DNA from: Polytrichum commune
Lineage: Eukaryota > Streptophyta > Polytrichopsida > Polytrichales > Polytrichaceae
Direction of reading: 5' to 3'
DNA length: 64,000 bases
NCBI GenBank assembly: GCA_950295325.1
Contig: OX485803.1
Span: 70,881,554-70,945,553, forward strand
Positions 48,788-59,309 of this stretch are shown piece by piece; position 1 is the stretch's first letter; each line of letters starts with the position of its first letter. Made by a program: the position numbers and the translations under genes. Below the pieces are notes generated by a model that saw only the letters and a list, made by a program, of their open reading frames with translations, did no database searches and was not told the DNA's origin.

Positions 48788-49676
48788 CAGTACACCCTCT
48801 ATAAGTGTTACCTCTATAAGTGTTAAAATTCCATAAGTGTTCACATTTTTTCTACTCCCTACTTGGGGAGACTACAATAACGTTAAGTGTTAAGTGTTAA
48901 CTGATTGGCTACTCCCCTCTTTATAATTTTGCCCTCTATATCTGTTAACTTATTATTATACTATATAATACCATACAATACAATATACTGTAACATAGCA
49001 CATGTAATATACTGTAACATACCCCCCATTTAGAAATTATTAGGGTTTAGGATATTGACTGCAAGTCCCTCCCTCGTCAACTCAGTTTACCCTAGCAGGT
49101 TGAGCCAATCTACCAGCGTTCGAATTTCTGAGAATGTTGTTTTTGAATTTCAGACTTGTAGGGCAAATCACATACCATTAGAAAGCTATTGAGGAGACAA
49201 TTCCAATGGTAGTAGTTTTGTCGAATTCCGACTTCTAACGAGTGAGTTATGGTTGGCCGAAATCTGCCTTCCAAGTCTCCCGCGGCAGCGGCGGCGAGTT
49301 TTGTCTGATTAATTTTGAGGGTGCTGTATTATTTTTTGTGGATAGGGTTTGTGTCCTTGTGGTTTAGAGTCAGTTTGCATCTATCTTTCAATTTAATCTA
49401 GGACAATAGAGATGGGGAAGGCTTCAGAGTTCAGGCTTCAGAGTTCAGACCTCTATAGATGCCTTCTTCCATCCTAGAGGAGTGGAAATGGAGGAGTGAG
49501 ACTCCTCAATTGTATTTTGGAACTTCATTTGGTATTATAACAATATTTTACTTGTGTTACATTTATACGTGTTATGTTTTGATTTGTTAAACTCTATATT
49601 TCTATAAGTGTTAACACTCTATAAGTGTTAATAATATTACCACTCCCAATTGTTAACACTTATAGAGGGTGGACTG
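48788..49676. mobile_element. Pogo-like (Tc1/mariner) non-autonomous element, 889 bp
   Basis: Inverted termini CAGTACACCCTCTATAAGTG and, at the right, the complement of CAGTCCACCCTCTATAAGTG, flanked by TA at 48786-48787 and 49677-49678. The CAGT tip, the CCCTCTATAA word and the TA duplication fit pogo/Fot elements. The subterminal word TATAAGTGTTA is repeated near both ends. No transposase frame remains. Confidence 0.8.
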
Positions 49677-49808
49677 TATAGGGATAAGTGATTGAATCCA
49701 TTTGCTAGGTCATTGTTTCCATTTCATTATGCAATAATGCACATTCTTTCGATTTATAATTGTCAACAAATCAATGAAGATGATTGCATAGTCTTGATCG
49801 TTGTAGAT

Positions 49809-50466
49809 CAGAGTTCGGGAAGTTTTTGAAGCCTTAGTGGCTAATTGCCGGTAGTTGCTACAAAGGGTCGGATTTTTTCCAATTTACATCGGCAAGAGCC
49901 GGTCTTTTGTAAAATCAATCGGCCAATTGCCTATATTTTCGTATTTTCATTGGCCAATATCCGATTAAATGGAATTCATATTGGCACTAATTGTTTTAAG
50001 AATGTATGAAAAGTTCTTAAAATCATTTCCTAGTACAAAATCTTGAATAAGTGAAAAGAAAGGCATGTTCAAAACTTTAAATTTGAAGAGTTAATATCCT
50101 TGGCAGGAATTGAACCTAGCAACGCCTTCACCGCTTGAAGGCCAAGGGTCCCCCAATTCTTCATAGAAGCAATTGGATTTGGTCATGGAAAGGTTGCATA
50201 ATTCAAAAAGTTTAAGGTTTAGGGTACTTCCTCAAGTGCATCTTCAGATGCCCCAGACAAATAGCGCTCTGGATGCTTCCGGCTGAAATCCAGTAACTCA
50301 CAAGAAGAATCGGCTACATTTCCGGGACATTTTCTGGTCCATCGGCTAATTGCCGGAGGATTGAAATTACAGTCAGATTGCCATCCGATGGTTGGAAATT
50401 TGGACCGGCAATGAGGGGAAATCCATCGGCTGATAATGAACTAGCCGTCGGTTTTCCCCGAACATA
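49809..50466 (-). mobile_element. TIR element with 9-bp target duplication and a tRNA-like segment, copy 1
   Basis: 658 bp with a perfect duplication GTTGTAGAT at 49800-49808 and 50467-50475. Short inverted tips: AGAGTTCGGGAAG at the left and CCCCGAACATA at the right. It is nearly identical, in reverse, to 58366-59024. The 9-bp duplication points to a Mutator-like element. Contains a 50-nt tRNA-like stretch (separate entry). The stretch 50314-50514 is open but shows no domain. Confidence 0.8.
50098..50147 (-). ncRNA. Truncated tRNA-like sequence with pol III boxes
   Basis: On the minus strand, a perfect 7-bp acceptor-like stem pairs CCTTGGC with GCCAAGG. Between them are an A-box-like TGGCCTTCAAGCGG and a B-box GGTTCAATTCC. 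Only 50 nt long; the anticodon arm is missing, so it is not a functional tRNA gene. Conserved in the sister copy at 58685-58734. Confidence 0.6.
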
Positions 50467-50559
50467 GTTGTAGATAGGTTGTATGCTACTTTTTCTATTG
50501 GCATGTATTGCCATTCAATGAGAGAATAATTGGTAGTATGTACAATTCAAGTGGCGGGT

Positions 50560-51830
50560 AAGAGTCTTCAATGCATTATTTGGGTTGCATATGTGTGTCA
50601 ATTGTAAAGATTGCATTTGCAAATGGTAATGCCAATTCTAATATAATGATCTTCATCCCGCCCATGCTCTAGCTCAAGGTCCACTTGATCACCCATGACT
50701 TCTTGGATGAAGTCCATTTTGTTTTTGTGTAGAAATTTGGTCATCAATGCGCAAGCACGAAAGATGTAATTGTACTTAGGCTTAGTACAATCAAAACGTT
50801 TCATCAACCGGCATCATTTCCTCTTGAGACCTCCTATACCCCACTCTACTCTAACCCAATAGTTGGCATGCATTATATTCTAGGAATGGAGGTTATCAAC
50901 GTTGAGAGAAACCTCATATTGGCCTATGCACTGCATGATGAACATCTCCTCACCTATGTAACCCATATCACCAAGCAAATATTCAATGTATTGATCAATA
51001 TGTGTTAAATGACTGCGCCGATTGCAGTATAGATTCAAGTGCCGAAAAAGAGTAACATCATGGAATGAACCCAAGTAGCCAAGGTCCAAATGTATGACCA
51101 GCCCGTCATGGTTGAAAATGACGGTGTTGTTTATGCAATATATTTGTTGCGCCCATTGATCCACTTAACATGGTTCTCATTCTTTAATGGCATGTGAATC
51201 CCCACCAAATGTCCCACCGATGATGCTTATGCATCCGGGAGATAGAAGATTCACGGCATCAAGTCACCATCGTTCCATTGCATCAAGCCACTTCACCTCC
51301 CCTTCAAGACCACGGTTAAGGTAATGCAACTTGCTATGAAGAAGGTGTCATCATACAAAGAAAACCTCAACAAATTCCGATGGTCAAAATTGTATGTTAG
51401 AACCATTTCGTATTTCATGTATAAAATAAAGTTAAGAATATGTCGTATTCTCATGATAAAGCTTCATTGGATGCCCACTAACCTTCCTTGCCACACCTAT
51501 GGATCTAGCATGTTCAATTTTTACCATGCACAACCAACCATGCACAATTCTTCATATTCTAGAAGTGTGAGATTAGGATTATTCTTGAAAAGAGAGGGAA
51601 GAACATGCATGTTGAACAATATTTGTTTGACACTCACGTTGACATCAACAAAAGGATTGCTCCCTCTTCAAGCTCGTGATGAGCTCGTTGGCATTGAAGA
51701 ATTCATATGCATTGATGCATGGTACCATCATCATGTAGCAAATTGTGACTAATTCCTTAAACTCCTCAATCAACTCATCATCCGTGTCATAATTGTCATG
51801 GTTGTCATGTAAATTATCCATTTATGCAAC
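50560..51830 (-). pseudogene. PIF/Harbinger transposase pseudogene (DDE_Tnp_4 type)
   Basis: Minus-strand pieces in order. N-terminal DTDDELIEEFKELV at about 51790; an HTH-like middle region, frame-shifted; QWNDGDLMP at about 51275; and HVKWINGRNKYIA at about 51165. Then the catalytic core: HLDLGYLGSFHDVTLFR, YLLGDMGYIGEEMF and, after a gap, MKRFDCTKPKYNYIFRACAL with HKNKMDFIQEV at about 50800-50720. These match the usual layout of plant PIF/Harbinger transposases (DDE in the SxHD and LLGDxGY blocks). Stops and frameshifts make it inactive. Its ends were not located. It is a possible past source of mobility for TAA/TTA-type MITEs here. Confidence 0.8.
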
Positions 51831-51959
51831 TAGTGGCGCCAAGAAACCAAGTGTAAAGCTTCAAACAAAAATCAAGCACATGAGTGTTGAGAGGAGGACA
51901 CCCTTGACCTTGATTGTGTTAAGCCTCAGTTGCAAAGCAAATTGGGTATATTGTGTGGG

Positions 51960-52140
51960 TTGGGGTCGGGATCAGCATGCCTAGGGCCCATTGGCTATTG
52001 TCTCTAGGGTTTAGGGTTTAGGGTTTAGGCAATGCTAATCCTGACCCTAGGGTCAATGTGGACCAACAAGTGGCATCTCTAGGTCCAGTTGCCAGTTGTT
52101 GGTCCACATTGACCCCTGGGGTCGGGATCAGCATGCCCAC
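51960..52140. repeat. Hairpin with interstitial telomere-type TTTAGGG repeats
   Basis: About 3.5 units of TTTAGGG at 52003-52028. It is followed by inverted arms at about 52029-52075 and 52096-52137 (CTAGGGTCAATGTGGACCAA / TTGGTCCACATTGACCCC). GGTCGGGATCAGCATGCC occurs directly at 51964 and 52118. Too short to be a telomere; probably internal repeat growth. Confidence 0.6.
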
Positions 52141-52536
52141 ATTGACTAAGGGCCACTTCACACACGAGACTAAGAGCCCGTGACCATACACTTCAAGCAC
52201 TCTCATTGGGGGGAAAGGCGGAGCTAGTCCAAGTTCGCTTCACACTACGCTTGAGGGACCATTTACCAGATTAGGGATATGACTTTACACTTAATTTGAT
52301 TGTGTACTTTTTGAAAGAAGATTGAGCATAAGTACTTTTCCCAAAAAGCATGACCATATTCGAGCTTCTTGAACAACCTTTGGGAGAAAAGACAGACATT
52401 GGTAAGTCATGCCCCTCGTCATTGACTCATCTTGTCATGTGAAGAGCATAAACGAGCTGGTTCAAGTTCTATTTTATTCCAAACATGAGCTTATTGCTCC
52501 AAGTAGTACTTGCAAAATACTGAAATCTGGTCATCA
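52141..52536. repeat. Single terminus of the 54334-type element; otherwise no gene
   Basis: AAGGGCCACTTCACACACGA at about 52145 matches the left tip of the element at 54334-54924, but no paired tip follows. The rest shows no structure that I can support. Confidence 0.4.
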
Positions 52537-52539
52537 TAA

Positions 52540-52933
52540 GAGCATCCTCAGTCGGTCTAGGTAAAGCTCACTGCAAACCAAGACCTATCTTGCTTAAAAT
52601 GCTCAAAATTTAGAGGGAGTGCACCAAATCTTGCTTAAAAATGGACAGATCCTCCCACACTCCCTCTAAATGTCAAAAATTTGGAGGGAGTGTGGGAGGA
52701 TCTTTCCATTTTTAAGCAAGATTTGGTGCACTCCCTCTAAATTTTGAAAATGTGGTGTTTTCAATGAGGGATTTCACCTACGTCAAATTTTTACAATTCT
52801 TTTTTCTTGAGAAATATCTCACGTTTATTTAGGTGTGCTTCTAATGATGGTAATTTCAGTTTCTAATTTTAGGTCAGTCAAAAGATAGGTTTTGGTTTGC
52901 AGTGAGCTTTACCTAGACCGACTGAGGATGCTC
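52540..52933. mobile_element. PIF/Harbinger-type MITE with long internal hairpin
   Basis: A 394-bp element with about 58-bp near-perfect inverted termini (GAGCATCCTCAGTCGGTCTA) and TAA at 52537-52539 and 52934-52936. A second inverted repeat inside (about 52605-52745), with arms of about 65 bp around TCCCACACTCCCTCTAAA / GGAGGGAGTGTGGGAGGA, makes the transcript foldable over nearly its full length. Confidence 0.9.
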
Positions 52934-53071
52934 TAAGTAGTAAGAATACATTTGGGTGTTGGCTGTTCCGAGGATCACATTTAGGTGCTTTGCCACCTTC
53001 AAAATACAGCCAAAAAGCACACAAACTTAATTCATACTTACTCTTGGTGCATCTAACTTAGTGGCCTTGGG

Positions 53072-53757
53072 GGCTAGATCACATCTTCAGTCGGGTGGGC
53101 CCTGCCCCGCCCCTCCCACGCGGTCTTCCTGCCCGCACTTCCATGGGAACTCTTCCTCGTTGGGAACCAATGTGACAAAGTGATGCCAACTTGAATATTT
53201 GTAATTTTGACTGGGTATTGTCACATTGGTTTCCAATAACTGTCAAGATTGAAGTCTTCAATGCCCTTCAAGCGTGATTTGGCCCTTCAAAATATTCCTC
53301 ATTCAAAACAACCCTTCAAAACGCAACTTCGAGTTGAAAATGAAGATGTCACTTAAAATTCTTAATATAATATGCCCATCACAAGAACCAACAATCGTAG
53401 GGCATTGTCACTACAAGAAATGGAGGTAGATGGTTGATTCTTAATTCTTCACATTGTACTGGAAACATGTACCATATAATTCATGCACAAGTTTAATATG
53501 ATTTTTGTATTACATTTCTATATTCTTGGATCGACGTCTTGGATTTGAACCAACCGTTTAACTGAAGGACTGGAATTTGATATTGCCCACGCCTCCTTCA
53601 AAATGAAACTCATATGACGGCTTCAATCTTGAACATTGGTTCCCAACGAGGAAGTGTTCCCACGCAAGTGCGGGCAGGGAGACTGGGCAATGAAGGAGGC
53701 GTGGGAGGGGCGGGGCGGGGCGGGGCCCAACCAAATGAAGATGTGATCTAGCCCGTG
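53072..53757. mobile_element. Element with about 115-bp GC-rich inverted termini and a family G body
   Basis: Left arm: GGCTAGATCACATCTTCAG, then GGGCCCTGCCCCGCCCC, then CTCGTTGGGAACCAATG. The right arm is its inverse, ending ATGAAGATGTGATCTAGCCC. The body at about 53245-53640 is a reverse relative of the hAT-type element at 42465 (CTTCAATCTTGAACATTGG). Either one insertion inside another or a longer sister of family G. The target duplication is not convincing. Confidence 0.7.
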
Positions 53758-54330
53758 GGGCCATCTAGTGCCATACTTTGCTGTTTATTCGGAGTTGTCT
53801 CTTGTCCGAGTCTGTTTCTAATCGTGCCCTCATGGTCACCTTGCCACTTTCTCTTTTCCCACCACACCGGTATAGGGATTTGAACAACCTCTTTCATCTT
53901 CCACAAAATTTGTCCCACATTATAAACACCCTCAAAATCCTGAAACACAACCTCCTCATAATGCGAGGGAATAATCAGATAGGGTAAAAGTCCTATACCT
54001 GTATGCACTCCGGAGGTTGTTTTGTAGTTGATGTGATATTGCTTTTTAAGACCCCTAATTAGTCTAGTCCAAGTTAGAGTCGATCACAAACCTACAGATT
54101 GTCAAGTTTTTTGTTTTTGTTTTGTTTTTAATCTCGCATGGATGAGAGGTGCACTTGTGTGCGATATTTCCATCTCTCCCTCACAATGGGGACCGCGTGG
54201 TCTTACAATTGGTTCTTGATCACTAGATCATTACCAAACAATGAATATGGATTTATAATCTATTTTCTTCATTACCAAATCGTCATTTGATCCAGTGACC
54301 ATGTACTACTGATGAGACCACACGATCTTC
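53758..54330. other. Intergenic, no gene seen
   Basis: Overlapping short frames only, with no domain. Confidence 0.3.
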
Positions 54331-54333
54331 TTA

Positions 54334-54924
54334 GGGCCACTTCACACACAAGACTGAAGGTCCGTGACCATTGCAATCTAAGAGCTCTCATTGTTCAAAA
54401 GGGCGGGGACCGTCGAAGTTCACTTCACACACAAAGGTGAAAGCCTAAAGGTCCAAATAAGACTTCATGGATGAAAAGTCAACATGGAGTCCTACATGGC
54501 GGACTATGAATAAGGTTTCATGGTCTCCCAAAATTTTCGTCAAGCCCACCTCCAAGAGGTGGGCCTCACACAAATTCCGGGAGACCATGACTTTTTTAAA
54601 TAAATTTTCCAGCATGACACATTTCAAGATAGATTATAGGGCAGATTCCATAACAGAGTCTAGGACAAACAAACACCACCAAGTAATTCTCTGAAATTGA
54701 TGGAGTTTGAGACATATTATATTAAACCAAATCCTCCCTTCTTTTTCCGCCAACAAAATATGCAATGGTCATGCAACATGGTCCATTCTCACTTCACACT
54801 ATGCTTGAGGGCCCGTGACTACATAAAAAGGCATTCCCAACACCCATGGTACGACCTTTGGATGAGAGTCAAGGGTCCTCACCATTACAAGGTCACGGCT
54901 CTTGGCTCATGTGTGAAGTGGCCC
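54334..54924. mobile_element. PIF/Harbinger-type non-autonomous element, 591 bp
   Basis: Inverted tips GGGCCACTTCACACACAAGA and CATGTGTGAAGTGGCCC, flanked by TTA at 54331-54333 and 54925-54927. Internal inverted words CATGGTCTCCC and GGGAGACCATG (about 54519 and 54581) form another hairpin. Confidence 0.8.
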
Positions 54925-54927
54925 TTA

Positions 54928-55840
54928 ATCACCTAGTTGTTTTATCCCAACAATACTATTTTGTGAGATCTTGACTCTGCACTTATGTTCAATGTTGAAT
55001 TTTACTACCTACATTCAAATGATGACACTAAATTGTAATATTATTCACAACTGGTCATTCATCCAAGTGGAAGTCAAATCTTATGTGGTTTTCTTATCCT
55101 TGCAAAAAAACCTTTTATTCACAACTTCAAGTTTATGTTGTCACTTGTCCCCTATAAACAACTTGAATAGATAGATGTTTTGTTGCTATCACAACACATC
55201 ATCCACTATCCTCTTGCTAGTGATTGTAGCCCTCATGCTAATATAGAATGTTAAAAAATAAAAATCAATAAAAAATCAATCAATCAAATAGTAGACAACA
55301 TGAAAGATTGCACTCACATTCATTCATGAAATGTTCGATTGGGTGTTGTTCGATTGCTTTCTTATTCAGACACCTATATTTGATTGGTGTGTGATTAGGT
55401 GAGGAATAAAGAGCAAACACCGTAAAGACACATGATTGAAAGAAATCGGACTATGCCTTCAAATTTGATTAACTACCGCACACTCAATAATAATCGCCAT
55501 TGGAAGGACGTATGCATTCGATTAAGGATTCAATAAACATGCATTATAGTATAGCTAAATTAGGGGGGGTCTAATTTCCAATCTGATTTTTATTGATGCT
55601 TCCTCATAGATATGCTAATGCAACACAAATATTAATTCGTATATATGTCAATAGAAGATGGAGAGGAAGAAAAACTTAACCGAATAACACCCATATATCT
55701 TTATTCTAAAGCTCACAATGCCAACTTCTTCCAAAAAGCCCAAAGCCTAATTCAAGAAGCTTCTTGCATGTGGTTTTGTTAGACATTTTGCATGAGGAGA
55801 AAAAGGTCTGATAAGGTATCTTGACTTAGGGGTAGCCACT

Positions 55841-55879
<39 letters not shown>

Positions 55880-56583
55880 ATTCAACAATTATTTTGAGTA
55901 AGGGTGGGTTTACACTAGGTTCCAAGATCAAAGAACTCCAAAATCGATTCATTCTATTGATCCAAAGTAGAAAGTTTGGACCCAAGTTTATACTTAGGTT
56001 TGGCTCACGAAAATCTAGTTTAAGAAACCAATCTTCTAGCTTCGATACAATCTTGAAAATAAAAGTAAGTTCATTAAGGCCGACTTTGGATCTCGATCAT
56101 CTTGGACTTGAACCCTAATGAAACGAAATCAACTTCAAAATCCAACAAGCCTAAAACTTATGGAACCCAAAATACATCAATGTGATAACAAAGAGACTAA
56201 TTCCCTAGAGTAAGTAAGAAAATGTAGTGGCCTCCATGAGATAGAAGCTAATGCAAACCCTAAACCCTAAGTAAGTCCATTCGTTATCGGTGGAGTTAGA
56301 ATCCGGTGACGATGAAAACTTCAATCTTATTTCGGGTCACTCACACTCGGCAAGGGTGTTAGTAGCTGGTAAGTAGTTGAGATCCAGGCTGTAGCCACAA
56401 ACAATGAATGTCTTGTAATGGCACATTATAGTAGCTAGATGTACGAGAGCTTTCAAATCCATTTCCAAAGCGATGGCATGCCAAGTCTCCATGATTTCAA
56501 GGTCACTTGCCTTTGCCCTTTGTTCCCATGAATGCTAAAGTTCATAACGTGCCTAGGAATGACCTTCAAGTTAATAATAAGGT
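54928..56583. other. Intergenic with a partial family D copy and a (GA)n tract
   Basis: Family D words (CACCTATATTTGATTGGTGT) at about 55370-55560. A (GA)n microsatellite lies at about 55844-55874. The stretch 55895-56130 has an open frame without a domain. No gene is supported. Confidence 0.4.
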
Positions 56584-56765
56584 TCAAGATGACCTTAAAC
56601 TAGTGGATGGTATTGGGGAGGTACTCAAAACCAAATGGAGTGGTTGGCGGTTCGATTTCCCAGCCGTGAAACTTTCTCTCTACTTGACGGGAAAACTAGC
56701 AAGGTGGTCACACGTCTCCTTTATTCAAAACCATGAATAAATAAATAAATAAATAAGAAAGAAAG
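56584..56765 (+). mobile_element. SINE-like repeat, short copy
   Basis: Shares AAGATGACCTTAAACTAG, GTGGTTGGCGGTTCGATTTC and CTCTCTACTTGAC with the copies at 990 and 47809. Tail (AATA)n followed by AAGAAAGAAAGAA. Confidence 0.6.
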
Positions 56766-56767
56766 AA

Positions 56768-57628
56768 CTGATATATGGAGTTAGACATTGGTAATAACTG
56801 ATTAACAAAGTTTCCCATTTTAGGCTCACATTTCAATAACCTTATCTCACGTTTGAGGATCATCATCGAGCTTACTAGGTTTAGATTTTTAAACTTCCAC
56901 TATATGGTATTTGATATCTTTGAATGTGGATTGGAGATCTGCTATCACAGTAGACCGTAACCCATCTAGTGGAAGAGAACCAATGTTAAGACCACGTGTA
57001 ACCCTTTGTGTAGTGATATATGGAGTCAAACATTGGTAATAACCGTGTAACAAAGTTTTCCGTTTTAGGCTCACATTCCAATAACCTTACCTCATGGTAC
57101 AGGATCATCATTGAGCTTACTAGGTTTAGATTTTAAAAATTCCACTACGTATATGGTTTTGGATATCTTTGAATGTGGATTGGAGATCTACTATCGCAGT
57201 AGATTGTAACCCATCTAGTGGAATAGAACCAATGTTAAGACCACGTGTAACCCTGTGTGTAGTGATATATGGAGTCAAACAGTGGTCATAACCGTGTAAC
57301 AAAGTATTCCGTTTTAGGCTCACATTCCAATAACCTTACCTCACGGTACAGGATCATCATTGAGCTTACTAGGTTTAGATTTTAAACTTCCACTATATGG
57401 TTTTGGATATCTTTGAATATGGATCGGAGATCTACTATCGCAGTAGATCGTAACCCATCTAGTGGAAGAGAACCAATGTTAAGACCACGTACAACCTTGT
57501 GTGTAGTGATATATGAAGTCATACATTGGTAATAATTGTGTAACAAAGTTCCCAAGTTTAGGCTCACATTCCAATAACCTTACCTCAAGGTTGAGGATCA
57601 TCATGGAGCTTATTAGGTTTAGATACTG
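56768..57628. repeat. Tandem array, about 3.5 units of 244-249 bp
   Basis: The word GAACCAATGTTAAGACCACG recurs at 56977, 57226 and 57470 (249 and 244 bp apart). Each unit has ATATATGGAGTCAAACATTG, GATCATCATTGAGCTTACTA and CAGTAGATTGTAACCCATCT. The minus-strand MSLKR frames at 56889, 57126 and 57382 are the same unit translated three times. A coding origin cannot be ruled out. Confidence 0.88.
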
Positions 57629-58046
57629 AAGAGGGTGGAGCGGTGGATCCTGCACCCCAAATATTCTTGCGTAAGACTTACTTTTGCATAGGTACACCCC
57701 ACATACTTAATGATTCTCAGCCGGTGAGAGTGGAGAAAACAAAGGGCGATCGAGTGTGTCCAAAATGACGGAGGCCTAGCCTGTTCCTTTCCCATAGAAA
57801 AGAAAAACCATGATAAGAGAATCGGCAGTTAGTTACAATAGATGAACCGGTCACGTTTGAGAAAGTAACCGGTTGAAGTTCGAGACTGCAGGAAAATCAC
57901 CCATCATCTTAGAGAAATCTATAGAATATACCCGAAATTCAATAAAGGAAAACCGGAGGATGTCATCAACATGTACGTAACCAACTGGTTGGAGTTGCAA
58001 ACCCTAGGATCTCAACCGCCGATTAATTATGCCCAAAAATCTCCCC

Positions 58047-58365
58047 AGTCACTGGTCCTCGAGTCGTTGCCCACGACAATTGTGGCTGCCATGGATATTG
58101 CAACAGTTTGGAATGATCATGTGTGCATGACGCGACTCCAGGAGCTTCGAAATCGGTAACGTTAATTCCATTCCATTCGATGCCTGGGTGGGTCGAATCC
58201 ATAGGAGCATGAAGGCGCGGATTTTCTTAATCACCAAGCTCCCGAGATCTTTCGTTACCTTCTTCATTACGGGATTCCGCATCTCGCTCACTCACTCGAT
58301 CGATCACCAGTGTCCGAGCGAGGAGATTTTTAGGGCATCCATTATACTCAGTCGAGATCCGGAAT
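58047..58365. other. Cargo segment between family B arms, possible captured gene piece
   Basis: GC-richer than the surroundings. Plus strand: ATG at 58090 opens MDIATVWNDHVCMTRLQEL, and CGGTAACGT at about 58155 could be a splice donor. Minus strand: an 80-codon frame (58049-58291). I recognise neither. It resembles no other sequence in the window. Confidence 0.35.
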
Positions 58366-59024
58366 TATGTTCGGGGAAAACCGACGGCTAGTTCATTATC
58401 AGCCGATGGATTTCTCCTCATGGCCGGTCCCAATTTCCAACTATCAGATGGCAATCCGACTGTAATTTCAATCCTCCAGCAATTAGCCGATGAACCAGAA
58501 AATGTCCCGGAAATGTAGCCAATTCTTCTTGTGAGTTACTGGATTTCAGCTGGAAGTATCCAGAGCATTATTTGTATGGGGCATCTGATGATGCACTTGA
58601 GGAAGTACCCTAAACCTTAAACTTTTTGAATTATGCAACCTTTCCATGACCAAATCCAATTGCTTCTATGAAGAATTGGGGGACCCTTGGCCTTCAAGCG
58701 GTGAAGGCATTGCTAGGTTCAATTCCTGCCAAGGATATTAACTCTTCAAATTTGAGGTTTTGAACATGCCTTTCTTTTCACTTATTCAAGATTTTGTACT
58801 AAGAAATGATTTCTAATAACTTTTCATACATTTTTAAAACAATTAGTGCCGATATGAATTCCATTTAATTGGATATTGGCCAATGAAAATATGAAAATAT
58901 AGGCAATTGGCCGATTGATTTTACAAAAGACCGGCCTTTGCCGATGTAAATTGGAAAAAATCCGACCCTTCGTAGCAACTACCGGCAATTAGCCACTAAG
59001 GCTTCAAAAACTTCCCGAACTCTG
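58366..59024 (+). mobile_element. TIR element with 9-bp target duplication and a tRNA-like segment, copy 2
   Basis: 659 bp; flanks ATCCGGAAT (58357-58365) and ATCCGGAGT (59025-59033), 8 of 9 matching. Reverse and nearly identical to 49809-50466, including the tRNA-like segment. Inserted inside the long-TIR Mutator-like element. Confidence 0.8.
58685..58734 (+). ncRNA. Truncated tRNA-like sequence, copy 2
   Basis: CCTTGGC and GCCAAGG pair as a 7-bp stem around TGGCCTTCAAGCGG and GGTTCAATTCC; 50 nt, no anticodon arm. Same as the sequence at 50098-50147. Confidence 0.6.
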
Positions 59025-59309
59025 ATCCGGAGTGTTTCCAAGTCCCACCCAGTGATCGGGGAGATTTTTGTGTGTAATAATCGGTGGAGATCCTAGGGTT
59101 TGCAACTCCAACCAGTTGGTTACGTACATGTTGATGACATCCTCCAGTTTTCCTTTATTAAAATTCGGGTATATTCTTCTACAAATTCCTCTAAACTGAT
59201 CGGTAATTCTCCTGCAAGTCTTGATGAACTTCTTCAACCGGCCGGTTATTTCTCAAACTCAACCGCTTCATCTATTGTAACTAACTGCCGGTTCTCCCCG
59301 ATCATTGGA

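Larger units (their letters stand above)
57820..59306. mobile_element. Long-TIR Mutator-like element with cargo (candidate Pack-MULE)
   Basis: Arms at about 57820-58046 and 59035-59306 are inverted family B sequences. They are more like each other than like other copies (shared CATGTACGTAACCAACTGGT and CAGTTAGTTACAATAGATGA), as expected for the two termini of one element. Between them lie a non-repeat GC-richer segment (58047-58365) and the nested 659-bp element 58366-59024. No outer target duplication was identified. Confidence 0.55.

Noticed and set aside
51324-51752. 142-codon plus-strand open frame
   Set aside because: It is the complement of the Harbinger transposase pseudogene, which explains its openness.
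52003-52028. Telomere repeat (TTTAGGG)n
   Set aside because: Only about 3.5 units, flanked by unique sequence; interstitial and not a chromosome end.
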